This document shows positions 1 to 7,197 of a stretch of DNA of 17,169 nt, piece after piece. The notes under the pieces are model-generated. The model did no database searches. It was not told the DNA's origin and was given only the letters and a program-made list of their open reading frames with translations. The stretch spans positions 1 through 17,169 of the forward strand of contig JAKDLE010000004.1 in the NCBI GenBank assembly GCA_030453005.1, in the 5' to 3' direction. Position numbers and translations under genes: made by a program. The DNA is from Pseudonocardia sp. (GTDB lineage: Bacteria > Actinomycetota > Actinomycetes > Mycobacteriales > Pseudonocardiaceae). Each line of letters opens with the position of its first letter. Within the stretch, counting starts at the first letter, position 1.

Positions 1-1748
1 CGCTGGTGGCGGCGCTGAACCCGGCCGCGCGTCCCGAACGACGCAGCACCGACGCCGTCGACTCGTCCGCCGCGCGCAACCCGACGACCAAGCACCACCC
101 AGCGGTGGTGTCGGCTGCGGCGCGGCGCGAAGGCCGACACCGTGCCGCAGGAGCCCGTGCTGCTCGCTCACCAGTTGCGGACCGAGGCGCTGCGGGTACT
201 GCTGCCCGCCGCCACCGTCGCCGTCGAGGAGCGGGTGTACTCCTTCCGCGCGGCGCTGCGCATGGGGGTCGACCGGCACTTCGGGGGGGGCGATCCCCAG
301 CACCTGGACACCACGCTGGCCGGCATGCCGGACCCGACGACCGGGAGAAAAGGCACTACCTGGTGGTCTACGACCGCCTGCCCGGCGGCACTGGCTACCT
401 GCACCGGCTGCTCGATCCTGCCGCGTTCCGCGCCACCCTCGAGGATGCCCGCCGGGCGCTGCTGGCCTGCCGCTGCCAGGACGACGGGCGGCGGGCCTGT
501 CACCGGTGCCTGCACCGCCACACCGAGGAGCGGTTCCAGGACGTCGTGTCGCGCCGGGCCGCCCTGGAGATCCTCGCCGAGCTGCTGGGTCCGGTCGACG
601 AGCACGGCGAGCTGCTCGACGACCGGTGGCAGGTCACCGATCTCGCCTACACCGGCCAGATCGGCCTCGATCGCCAGGTCGAGTCGGACCTGGAGGCGCG
701 GTTCCTCGCAGGTCTGCGCACATGGATCGCCGACGATCCAGCGGCGGCGTTCGACGAGGACGGCCACGACAGCGGCTACCTGCGCTTCACTGACACGACA
801 GGCGCGGTCCGGTGGTGGCTGACCGCGCAACAGGAGCACGGGCGCACCCGCAGCGACTTCACCTTCCGCCGCATCGACGGGCCGGCCGAGACCGTGACCG
901 TCTACCTCGACGGGCACCGCAACCATGCCACCCGCGACCGCAACACCCTCGCCGCCGACGCGGAGAAGCGCGGGCGACTGCGCGCCGACGGGCACACCGT
1001 CTTCCAGATCACCTGGGACGATCTCGACCTCCTCGACAAGCAGCGCTCTGGCGCGGTCGAGCCGGTCTGGCCGCCCTACCAGCGCACCGCGCAGCTGAAT
1101 GCCGCCGAGACCTACGCGCAGCTCGGCAGCGAGCGCGGCAGGCTCGCGGACGCGGTGTTCACCAACCCCATCACGACCATGCTGGCCTACCTGCGCAACC
1201 CGGACGGCACGGAGTGGGCCCGGCGGGTGGTGGCCGCGATCGCCGGACTCACGCCGTCCGCGGCACCGGTGGCGACCGCCGTCGACCGCGCGGGGGCACA
1301 GCGGGGAGTGCAGTCCGCGCTCACGGGCACCGCGGCGGGCCGCCCGGGGTCGGGGGCGATCCACGTCCTGCGCGCCACCGACGACAGCGGCCTGCCGCTT
1401 GTCCTCGCCATCGACGCCACGCGCGGCACCGCGCCCGCCGACATCGCCTGGAGCGCGCTCGCCGTTCTCGACGACACGGACGGCGTCCTCGACACGCCAG
1501 AGCACACCCGCCGCTGGCGGGCGTGACCGTACTGGACGAATCTCGTGCAATTCCTCGACGAGCGCGGCGACGGCGTGCAGCTCACCACGAGCCAGGCCGC
1601 GGCCTTCCCCGTCGCGTCGCTCGCAGTGTGCCGCGGCGCCACCGGCGACGCCGCGCCCGCACCCGCCGAAGGGCCTGCCCGGCGCCGCGACACCGTGTGG
1701 GACGAGGAGATCCTGCCGCTTCTCGATGACGACGAGGAGACCCTCGTA
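1..1748 (+). pseudogene. 3' part of DUF1998-type helicase gene (broken)
   Basis: This is the C-terminal part of a large helicase-associated protein; its 5' end lies outside the window. Frame 1 from about 120 to 340 reads as protein (LLAHQLRTEALRVLLP, then VEERVYSFRAAL). The sequence then jumps to frame 3 at about 340-350 and continues with HYLVVYDRLPGGTGYL and a zinc-type cysteine cluster CRC...CHRC at about 470-525. Both are hallmarks of the DUF1998 region that follows DEAD/DEAH helicase cores (MrfA/YprA-like proteins and DISARM DrmB are known carriers). Further on, VTVYLDGHRNHA (about 895-930) followed by EKRGRLRADGHTVFQITWDD resembles the nuclease-like core of DUF559/Vsr proteins. An in-frame TGA at 1524-1526 (RRWRA-stop-PYWTNLVQFL) interrupts it, and the frame continues to about 1748, where transposase sequence begins. 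The frameshift, the stop and the lost 3' end all argue for a pseudogene. Naming the family beyond DUF1998 is inference. Confidence 0.72.
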
Positions 1749-1871
1749 GACCTCGGCCTGCAGGGCCTCGGCCAACTTCCGGCGGGCACCCTCACGGACC
1801 ATCTCGTCGATCAGCGAGCCGTCGCGGCGGGGTTCCTCAGCGTCCGAGCCTCCAGGAACTACGGTGAGCAC
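1749..1871 (-). mobile_element. IS256-family transposase, N-terminal fragment
   Basis: On the minus strand a GTG at 1871 opens VLTVVPGGSDAEEP, then GSLIDEMVREGARRKLAEAL and QAEV. This matches the highly conserved N-terminus of IS256-family (mutator-type) DDE transposases, which normally reads SLIDEIVREGARRMLA..LEAEV. The similarity stops after codon AEV at 1749-1751, where the reading frame runs into antisense helicase sequence. Only about 41 of roughly 400 residues survive and no catalytic residue is present. The sequence just upstream on this strand (about 1872-1960) may belong to the element's end, but I could not define a terminal inverted repeat or target duplication. It is a dead remnant that marks a recombination junction. 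Confidence 0.72.
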
Positions 1872-2001
1872 GGGTCGTGCCCTTCCGGCCGGCGTTGGCG
1901 CGCCGACCTTGCTTGATGGCCTCAAGATCGCCGGGAGGGTACGACCCCTCCAGGTCATCCACAGGTGGCGAGCGTTCCTCCCAGCCACGCGGCGCACCGG
2001 C

Positions 2002-2793
2002 CTACGATGCCTTGATCGAGCCTGCGTCCACCGTCCAGTTCGAGCCGATCACGCTCGGCATCGTGGGGGACGCCAGAAGCAGTACCGCGCGGGCGATCTC
2101 GGCCGGGTCGATCAGCTCGCCGGTCAGCATGCCGCCCTGCCGGGGCACCTCTTTCAGGAACGCCTGTTGGTCAACGCCCATGACGGTAGCCACCTGGGCG
2201 CCGAAGCCATCTCGGTCGGTCATCAGGGGCGTCCGCGTGCCGGACGGGGTGACGACGTTGACACGTACGCCCGATGCGGCCACCTTCTCGGCTAGCCCGC
2301 GCGAGAACGAGTTGAGTGCGGCCTTGGCCGCGGAGTAATGCAGCGGTGCCGCGGCGGGCCGGCGGGCGCTGTCCGAGCTGATGTTGATGACCGCACCGCG
2401 TGCGCTGACCAGGGCCGGAAGGGCGGCCCTGGTGGTCCGGACGGCAGCATCGAGGTTGAGCGCGAACGCCGTCGTCCAGTCGTCGTCGCCGCCGTCGAAC
2501 GGGTCGGCGAACGCGTCCAGGCTGCTCAGGACGCCGCCACCCACGTTGTTGACGAGTACGTCGAGCCGCGGGTCGGCCGCGAGCACCGCCTCGACCATCC
2601 GCTGTGGGCCGTCGGGCGTCGCCAGGTCGGCCGCGACGAAGGCAGCCCCGGTCGCCTCGAGTTCGTCGGAGGCGCGCCGGGCGACGCCGGTGACCACCGC
2701 ACCCTCGGCGACGAAGGCCCGCACAGTCGCCAGACCGATGCCCTTGCTCGCGCCGGTGACGAGGACGCGCTTACCGTTGAGTTGGAGGTCCAT
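2002..2793 (-). CDS. SDR-family NAD(P)-dependent oxidoreductase
   Basis: This is a complete classical short-chain dehydrogenase/reductase of 263 residues, the normal size for the family. Visible landmarks are the nucleotide-binding TGASKGIG at residues 13-20, NNVGG at about 82-86, the active-site Asn in LNLDAA (113), Ser in INISS (139-140), and the YSAAK pair Tyr153/Lys157. The C-terminus ends NWTVDAGSIKAS, as in many SDRs. Members interconvert alcohols and ketones using NAD(P)H; the substrate cannot be read from the sequence. The start ATG at 2793 is 83 bases from the divergent TetR gene, and the spacer carries a dyad (2808-2821), so the TetR protein probably represses this gene. The gene is intact although a helicase/IS256 wreck lies just downstream. 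Confidence 0.93.
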   Translation of the reverse strand: MDLQLNGKRVLVTGASKGIGLATVRAFVAEGAVVTGVARRASDELEATGAAFVAADLATPDGPQRMVEAVLAADPRLDVLVNNVGGGVLSSLDAFADPFDGGDDDWTTAFALNLDAAVRTTRAALPALVSARGAVINISSDSARRPAAAPLHYSAAKAALNSFSRGLAEKVAASGVRVNVVTPSGTRTPLMTDRDGFGAQVATVMGVDQQAFLKEVPRQGGMLTGELIDPAEIARAVLLLASPTMPSVIGSNWTVDAGSIKAS

Positions 2794-2807
2794 GCTTTAA
2801 ATGCAAC

Positions 2808-2821
2808 ACTGCTGCCGCAGT
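2808..2821. promoter_or_regulatory. Dyad in SDR/TetR divergent promoter region (candidate operator)
   Basis: The sequence has perfect 5-base arms, ACTGC and GCAGT, separated by TGCC. It lies 15-28 bases upstream of the SDR start. On the SDR strand a TTGACG hexamer (2829-2824) lies just upstream, so the dyad overlaps the expected core promoter, a typical place for a TetR repressor site. The binding assignment is inference. Confidence 0.4.
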
Positions 2822-2843
2822 TACGTCAAGAGCTGTGTCAGCC

Positions 2844-2870
2844 TTGTCTCACTTCGAAGATCGGTAGGGT
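2844..2870 (+). promoter_or_regulatory. Possible tetR promoter, perhaps leaderless
   Basis: TTGTCT at 2844-2849 and TAGGGT at 2865-2870 resemble actinobacterial -35 and -10 boxes, though the spacer is only 15 bases. The -10 box ends 6 bases before the GTG at 2877, so transcription would begin at or very near the start codon. Leaderless transcripts are common in actinobacteria. Confidence 0.28.
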
Positions 2871-2876
2871 GAGTGC

Positions 2877-3452
2877 GTGAGGGCAGATGCGGAGCGCAGC
2901 ACGGCGCGGATCCTGGAGGCCGCCGAGGCTGTCCTTGCCGTGCACGCCGGCGCGTCGCTCGAGCGGATCGCGGACGAGGCCGGGCTTGCCCGCGCCACGG
3001 TGCACCGCCGGTTCGCCTCGCGGCAGGCGCTGCTGGACGCGCTGGTCGAGCAGCTCAATCAGCGTTACGCACGCGCGTTGGAACAGGCGCGAGTGGCGAC
3101 GGCGCCGCCGGTCGCCGCCCTGGAACACGTGTCCGAGATCGTCTTCGAGCTGAAGATCACCCACCCGTTCGTCATCGGGCTCGACGCCGAGCAGAGCCCG
3201 GAGGTCCGGGCCGGCATCGAGCTGCTGTTCGCCCGCCTGCGTCATGCCGGGGAGATCACCGCCTCCGGCTCGGACTGGTGCCGTGCGGTGTACCTGAGCC
3301 TCATGACCGAGGTGCACCTGCTGCCCGACGACGCGCCCGACCTGGTGGCGGCCGGTTCCCGGGCGGCCTTGCTGACCAAGGCGGTGCTGGGTGCCCTCCG
3401 CCTCGCCGGACCGCCGTGCAGTACTAGGAATGACGACCGCCACTCAGGATGA
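2877..3452 (+). CDS. TetR/AcrR-family transcriptional regulator
   Basis: This is a 191-residue protein, typical TetR length. The N-terminus has the standard three-helix DNA-binding domain: ARILEAAEAVLA, then SLERIADEAGLARATVHRRF (about residues 27-46) and ASRQALLDALVEQ. The rest is an all-helical ligand-binding and dimerisation domain with no recognisable signature, so the effector is unknown. The start is GTG at 2877; an upstream -10-like TAGGGT makes a leaderless message plausible, and I see no good Shine-Dalgarno sequence. It is divergent from the SDR gene, the classic arrangement of a repressor with its target, and most likely represses that gene and itself. It ends convergently with the NmrA-like gene, about 220 bases away. 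Confidence 0.9.
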   Translation: MRADAERSTARILEAAEAVLAVHAGASLERIADEAGLARATVHRRFASRQALLDALVEQLNQRYARALEQARVATAPPVAALEHVSEIVFELKITHPFVIGLDAEQSPEVRAGIELLFARLRHAGEITASGSDWCRAVYLSLMTEVHLLPDDAPDLVAAGSRAALLTKAVLGALRLAGPPCSTRNDDRHSG

Positions 3453-3675
3453 CGACGCGTGCAGGTCGCGACCGATCTTCACAAGCGCTACACCGCTGGG
3501 CCGCACCGGCCACATCGCTGCCTGATGCGGCATTGGCGGAGCGGAGCGGATCTGGAGCACTGCGCCGAATCCCGACGAATCGATACCCACTTTCCGCGAC
3601 GGACCGAGGGATGGTCCTCTGTGGCGAGGACCAGCTCGTAGCGCCGCGACCCGTGCTGGTCCTCGGCGGCCTTCG
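3453..3675. other. Intergenic spacer between convergent genes
   Basis: This 223-base stretch lies between the tetR and NmrA-like gene ends. The minus strand reads open in two frames (for example HGSRRYELVLATEDHPSV at about 3580-3650), which could be debris of another gene, but I do not recognise a family. I see no clear terminator. Confidence 0.3.
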
Positions 3676-4620
3676 TCACAGTCGCCTCGGCGCGCGAAGG
3701 GCTCCAGCGTGGTCGGACGCGCGCCGGGCCTCCTGCGCGGTGCCGAGCGGCGCGAAGTCCTCGCGATGGTCGGTGGCCCACTGGGTGAACAGGCGGGCGG
3801 GGTGGCCGGTGATGTGTTCGACGTCGTCGGAGACCCGCTCGGGGTCGGCGACCAGGGTGGCGTAGTACCCGAGGGTGGCCTCGGCGAAATCGCGGCCGGA
3901 CCACGCCGTGTACTGCGCACGGGCCTCGTCGATGTCCTGCTGGCGCACCGTGACCGGGTGCCCGACCGCCTCGCCGATCGCCTCGGCCTCCTGGCGTTGG
4001 GTGAGTTGCTCGGGGCCGGTGATCTCGTAGGCGCGCCCGCGGTGGAGGGGCTCGACCAGGCAGCGCCAGGCCACCTCGGCGATGTCGGCCTCGTGCACTG
4101 ATGAGCGCACTGCCTCGGGGTACGGCATCAGTAACGGATCGCCGGCCCGGATCGCCTCGGCCCACCCGAGCGTGTTCGCGGCGAACCCGCCGGCGCGTAG
4201 GAACGTCCGATCCTTGCCGGTCGCCTTGATGGCCTCCTCGACGTCGGCCCAGACTCCGGGCATGACGCCTCGGGTTCCGTGCTGCAGCTGGGCTGCGGAG
4301 AGGTAGACGACGTGTGCCACCTCCGAAGCCAAGGCGCCCACGCTTGTGCTCGCCCCGGCGCCGTTGAAGCCCATCCAGTTCCAGAAGGCGGCATCCGCCC
4401 CGCGGGCGGCCTCGGCCACCGCGTCGGGCTGGGTCGGGTCGCCGGGGCGGAGGTCGACCTCGGCGGGCAGCCCGGCGGTGTCCGGGCGCCGGGTCAGCGC
4501 ACGGACGTGGTGGCCGTTTTCCAGTAGATGGCGGACGAGGTTGCGCCCCACCTTGCCGGTGGCGCCGGTGACAAGAACGGTCAACGGTCGGGTGGTGGTC
4601 TCGATTGGTGCAGTACTCAT
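3676..4620 (-). CDS. NmrA-like/atypical SDR NAD(P)-binding protein
   Basis: This is a 314-residue protein with an N-terminal Rossmann motif TVLVTGATGKVG (residues 14-25; TGxxGxxG), then LVRHLLENGHHVRALTRRP and a conserved DLRPGD. This is the pattern of atypical/extended SDRs of the NmrA and NAD(P)H-binding group. VVYLSAA near residue 105 and FLRAGGFAANTLGW near 140 are also usual. The classical YxxxK catalytic pair is not obvious, so it may be an NAD(P)-sensing or oxidoreductase-like protein rather than a conventional dehydrogenase. I chose ATG 4620 because GGAGAG lies 8-9 bases upstream; the frame stays open for 29 codons further up without a better site. A TTCGC-GT-GCGAA dyad lies 46-57 bases upstream. 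Its neighbours are remnants, so it seems to be transcribed alone. Confidence 0.87.
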   Translation of the reverse strand: MSTAPIETTTRPLTVLVTGATGKVGRNLVRHLLENGHHVRALTRRPDTAGLPAEVDLRPGDPTQPDAVAEAARGADAAFWNWMGFNGAGASTSVGALASEVAHVVYLSAAQLQHGTRGVMPGVWADVEEAIKATGKDRTFLRAGGFAANTLGWAEAIRAGDPLLMPYPEAVRSSVHEADIAEVAWRCLVEPLHRGRAYEITGPEQLTQRQEAEAIGEAVGHPVTVRQQDIDEARAQYTAWSGRDFAEATLGYYATLVADPERVSDDVEHITGHPARLFTQWATDHREDFAPLGTAQEARRASDHAGALRAPRRL

Positions 4621-4665
4621 GAATCGATGCTCTCCTTCGAAACGGCTCGAACTCGTACGCGTTCC

Positions 4666-4677
4666 TTCGCGTGCGAA
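4666..4677. promoter_or_regulatory. Short dyad upstream of the NmrA-like gene
   Basis: TTCGC and GCGAA flank a 2-base centre, 46-57 bases upstream of the start codon. The position suits an operator, but 5-base arms in GC-rich DNA occur by chance, so this is weak. Confidence 0.22.
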
Positions 4678-4789
4678 GCAGACCCGGGCTAGCGACCCGA
4701 CTAACATGGCGAAGGTAGTTTTGTGGCGTGGTGATCTGACCGAAAGTCTTTCTGTCGGCGCGTTGGCGAAATCCTGACGTCGACAATGA

Positions 4790-4879
4790 CTGATCCGGGC
4801 GCGGTGTTGGTAAATCCGTCGTTGCTCTGACTACGCGCATCTCCGCCCAGTCGTAGTACCGCTGGCCCTTCGCGCTCAA
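4790..4879 (-). pseudogene. Possible transposase scrap (IS701/IS4-like)
   Basis: The minus-strand frame starting at 4879 reads SAKGQRYYDWAEMRVV. This resembles the conserved segment AKG.R.YDWA.V around the second half of the catalytic core in IS701/IS4-type DDE transposases of actinobacteria. Only about 15-30 residues are recognisable and the frame is lost on both sides, so the call rests on one motif. It would fit the other mobile-element debris in the window. Confidence 0.35.
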
Positions 4880-5004
4880 GTTCTAGCTGGCCAAAGCTGT
4901 GGCGGCTGTGGGTGAAGATGGTCAGGTCGAGATGCCGACCGATTGCAGTCCCGTCGCTCGACCCGGCCCTCCGAGCTGGCCGGGTCGGGCCTCAAGCTCC
5001 CGTC

Positions 5005-5103
5005 ACAGTGCGCATCGGGTGTTGACGGGCGGAGTTCGCCGTCGACGAGGTAGGCGGCGGCGATGTCGTTGACGCAGGCGTTGCGTCCGCCGGACAGGAC
5101 GGT
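5005..5103 (-). pseudogene. C-terminal scrap of TAP-like alpha/beta hydrolase
   Basis: The minus-strand reading TVLSGGRNACVNDIAAAYL followed by VDGELRPSTPDAHC matches the end of secreted TAP-like alpha/beta hydrolases (tripeptidyl aminopeptidase family). There, N.C.N....YLVDG.LP....C is strongly conserved and the two cysteines form a disulfide. Only about 33 residues remain; the catalytic serine, aspartate and histidine regions are absent. I take it as a leftover of a lost gene. Confidence 0.45.
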
Positions 5104-5159
5104 GTTCTGCTCGGGTGGAGCGGGCGATGCCTCGCGAACGGTTGTTTCCCAGGAGGTGT

Positions 5160-5474
5160 TCAGCGCCGATCGCTGCCGTGCAGGGGGGTAAGGAACCTCA
5201 TCTGCCGGGGCGCGGAGTACATCGGCTCGCTGGCAGCGGCGTAGTCCCGGTAGAAGTCGAGCTGCAGGATCTCCTGGGTGAAGGTGTCCCAGTCCGACCA
5301 GCTCTCGACGAGCTGGATGGAGTCCGGGTCGTCCGCGGTTTCGTAGACGTAGAGGTAGTGGCACTGCGGCAGCGCCCGCGCGTGGTCGATGACCGCGTCG
5401 AGGGCTTCTCGGTACGCTTCTCGGCACTCGGGGCGGATGTGCAGGGTGACGTGGATGGCGAATGGCTTGTTCAT
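5160..5474 (-). CDS. Antibiotic-biosynthesis-monooxygenase (ABM/YgiN-like) domain protein
   Basis: This is a 104-residue single-domain protein of the dimeric alpha+beta barrel fold. The pattern is typical: FAIHVTLHIRPECREAYREAL (strand 1 and helix 1), HARALPQCHYLYVYETADDPD, then LVESWSDWDTFTQEILQLDF. Family members include quinol and polyketide anthrone monooxygenases and heme-degrading enzymes; the quinol-monooxygenase-like (YgiN) subgroup fits best. Chemistry cannot be proven because these enzymes lack a fixed cofactor site. Two starts are possible, ATG 5474 (GGAG very close upstream) and ATG 5504 (10 residues longer, no good ribosome site); I prefer 5474 from where homology begins. It lies downstream of the RidA fragment and the quinone oxidoreductase on the same strand and may be co-transcribed with them. 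Confidence 0.85.
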   Translation of the reverse strand: MNKPFAIHVTLHIRPECREAYREALDAVIDHARALPQCHYLYVYETADDPDSIQLVESWSDWDTFTQEILQLDFYRDYAAASEPMYSAPRQMRFLTPLHGSDRR

Positions 5475-5561
5475 GTTCTCCGCGTTCGTGGTTGCGGCGG
5501 ACATCCCGTCAGGGACTGTTGCGACCTTCGGTTGGGCCGGCTGGGCCGGGCTGTATCCGCC

Positions 5562-5810
5562 TCACGGCAGTACGGCCACGGCGTCGACCTCGACGAGGTA
5601 GCCGGGCGCGGCGAGTGAGGTGACCCCGATCCAGGTGCTGGGCTGCTGGAGCTGCACGCCCAGCGTCGCGGCTGCCCGCTCGCGTCCGATGACGAACTGC
5701 TCGGCCTTCGCTTCGTCGAGGTCGACGATGTAGACGGTGACCTTGGCCAGGTCGGCCGCTGTCGCCCCGACGGCGTCGAGCGCGGCACATCGCTTCCCGC
5801 GACACGCGCA
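5562..5810 (-). pseudogene. RidA/YjgF-family protein, N-terminal half missing
   Basis: The C-terminal part of a RidA-type enamine/imine deaminase is clear: ALDAVGATAADLAKVTVYIV, FVIGRERAAATLGVQ, STWIGVTSLAAPGYLVEVDA, VAVLP, then TGA at 5562. Only about 75 of the usual 125-130 residues are present. Upstream of about 5790 the frame loses similarity and merges with the end of the quinone-oxidoreductase gene. An ATG at 5810 begins MRVSREA in another frame, which could be the old start followed by an internal deletion with frame change; that is inference. The arginine in GRERAAA, expected near the active-site cleft, remains, but the first strands of the beta-barrel are gone, so the product is unlikely to fold. 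A complete, not closely similar RidA is at 14467-14874. Confidence 0.72.
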
Positions 5811-5830
5811 TGGGTGGCCGGAGCGTCCCG

Positions 5831-6826
5831 TCAGGGCGTGCGAGAGGGAAGTGCAACGGTGTCGCCCGCCACGTCGATCGCGACCTTGCCGCGGAGCGCA
5901 TACGACCGCCTGTTCTCCAGGAGTGCATGAGCCTCGCCCATTCGAGCGAGCGGAAGAGTCGCGCCGAGGACCGGCTTCACGAGACCGCGCTCGACCAAGG
6001 TGGTGAGCGCGTCCAGCTTTCCTCGATTCTGTCGGGTGAAGACGAAGTGATAAGCGGCGTTCCTGCCCCACGCCTCGATGAGGTTCTGCGGCTGCGCGAT
6101 GTCGACGATGCTGACGATGCGTCCGAAGTCGGCGAGCGTGAGCGGGCTTCTGGTGAGCGTGTCGCCACCGACGGTGTCGAAGACGACCTCGACCCCCTCG
6201 CCTCGCGTCATCTCGGCCACGGCGTCGACGTAGTCCGTCGACGTGAAATCGATCGCCGCATCCGCGCCGAGAGAGCGCACGAACTCATGGTCGCTGGCTT
6301 TTGCGGTGGTAATCACCCGTGCGCCGATTGCCTTCGCGATCTGGATCGCGATCGTGCCGACACCACCCGCACCTCCGTGGACGAGGATCGTTTCCCCGAC
6401 GGCGAGCTGCGCTCGCGTCACCAGGGCCTCCCAGACCGTTCCGCCGACGAGAGTCAGGCTCGCAGCCTCCAGGTGACTCAGGTTCTCCGGCCTCCGGCCG
6501 ACGAGGTCGACGTCGGCGACGTGCTGCTCGGCGTAGGAGCCGGGGCCGTCGAAGATCCGGGGTGTGTAGTACACCGCGTCGCCGGCGCGGAACTCGGTGA
6601 CGTGGGATCCGACTTCCTCGACCACGCCGGAGATGTCGTGCCCGATGATCGCCGGGAGCGGCACATGATCCGCGTAGTCTCCGCGACGGATCTGATAGTC
6701 GAGCGGGTTGACCGCGGTCGCATGGACGCGCACCCGTACCTGGCGGGGTTCGACCGGCGGTACGGAGATGTCGCGCAGCTCGAAAGCATCGGCACCTCCG
6801 AAGCGGGTGAGCACAACGGCCTTCAT
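5831..6826 (-). CDS. Zinc-free quinone oxidoreductase-like MDR (NADP-dependent alcohol dehydrogenase family)
   Basis: This is a complete 331-residue medium-chain dehydrogenase/reductase. It has an N-terminal GroES-like domain ([42 protein letters not shown]) and the dinucleotide-binding motif [17 protein letters not shown] at residues 149-165. The cysteine and histidine zinc ligands of zinc alcohol dehydrogenases are absent, placing it in the quinone-oxidoreductase (QOR/zeta-crystallin-like) group, which reduces quinones, enones or similar alkenes with NADPH. ATG 6826 has AGGG about 9 bases upstream. The reading frame runs back another 16 codons into DNA derived from the decayed DUF418 copy, so the gene was joined to that locus by recombination near 6864. 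It is probably the first gene of a minus-strand unit with the truncated RidA and ABM genes. Confidence 0.9.
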   Translation of the reverse strand: MKAVVLTRFGGADAFELRDISVPPVEPRQVRVRVHATAVNPLDYQIRRGDYADHVPLPAIIGHDISGVVEEVGSHVTEFRAGDAVYYTPRIFDGPGSYAEQHVADVDLVGRRPENLSHLEAASLTLVGGTVWEALVTRAQLAVGETILVHGGAGGVGTIAIQIAKAIGARVITTAKASDHEFVRSLGADAAIDFTSTDYVDAVAEMTRGEGVEVVFDTVGGDTLTRSPLTLADFGRIVSIVDIAQPQNLIEAWGRNAAYHFVFTRQNRGKLDALTTLVERGLVKPVLGATLPLARMGEAHALLENRRSYALRGKVAIDVAGDTVALPSRTP

Positions 6827-6863
6827 CGGATCAGCCCTGTCGGGTTCCTCGTCGTGGTTCCGG

Positions 6864-6915
6864 CGCTCGGCCACCGGTGTCGGCGCCGCGGCCCGAGTGG
6901 GGAGATCGCGTTCAT
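6864..6915 (-). pseudogene. DUF418 gene remnant (start only)
   Basis: This begins at ATG 6915, which overlaps the TGA of the DUF4177 remnant just as in the intact copy at 16586. A 29-base block (6864-6892) is identical to 16534-16562 in the intact DUF418 gene, but it is out of register with the start because the bases between differ in length. Similarity stops sharply at 6864, where the QOR leader starts. About 17 codons of a roughly 400-codon gene remain. Confidence 0.6.
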
Positions 6916-7099
6916 CACCGGGCTCGCTCGAGGAGCACCAGGATGTCGGTGGGCGCTGCGCCGAGGCTGGGCTGCAGGCTGCTCACGGCCTCCCAGCCCT
7001 GCGGCCGACTTCGTTGAGCTGACGTTCCATCTCGTCATGGTCGAAACCCTTCCAGCCGAGTCCGAACGCGACGATCTTGTGCTCGAATGCCGTAGTCAT
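6913..7099 (-). pseudogene. DUF4177-like gene, frameshifted copy
   Basis: The ATG at 7099 begins MTTAFEHKIVAFGLGWKGFD, nearly identical to the intact gene at 16586-16771. By eye the two copies differ at about 21 of 186 aligned bases, plus one missing base near 7002 (GGCCGC-AGGGC against GGCCGCGAGGG). The deletion changes NEVGREGWEAV into a short wrong tail ending at a TGA. After it, the old frame ([20 protein letters not shown]) still matches the intact protein up to the original stop. This is a recent one-base inactivation of a small protein of unknown function. Confidence 0.75.
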
Positions 7100-7104
7100 G
7101 TTCC

Positions 7105-7136
7105 CAGTCGACACCGTGCCGTCGCGGCATGCTCAA
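7105..7136 (-). promoter_or_regulatory. Conserved leader block upstream of DUF4177 (copy 1)
   Basis: These 32 bases are identical to 16778-16809 in front of the intact DUF4177 gene and contain a TGCCG-TCG-CGGCA hairpin or dyad (7117-7129). An extra base just upstream of the block in this copy would break any shared reading frame, which suggests a non-coding leader or promoter. Confidence 0.4.
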
Positions 7137-7197
7137 ACCCCGAATCGTGTGTTCTGCCGCTCAGGTGTCGGGCGGCCGATCAGCGGCGGCGGGGTCG

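Noticed and set aside
168..1997. Very long minus-strand open frame
   Set aside because: Only its first part (from 1871 to about 1749) is transposase-like; the remainder is antisense to the helicase, with arginine/alanine-rich GC-biased composition.
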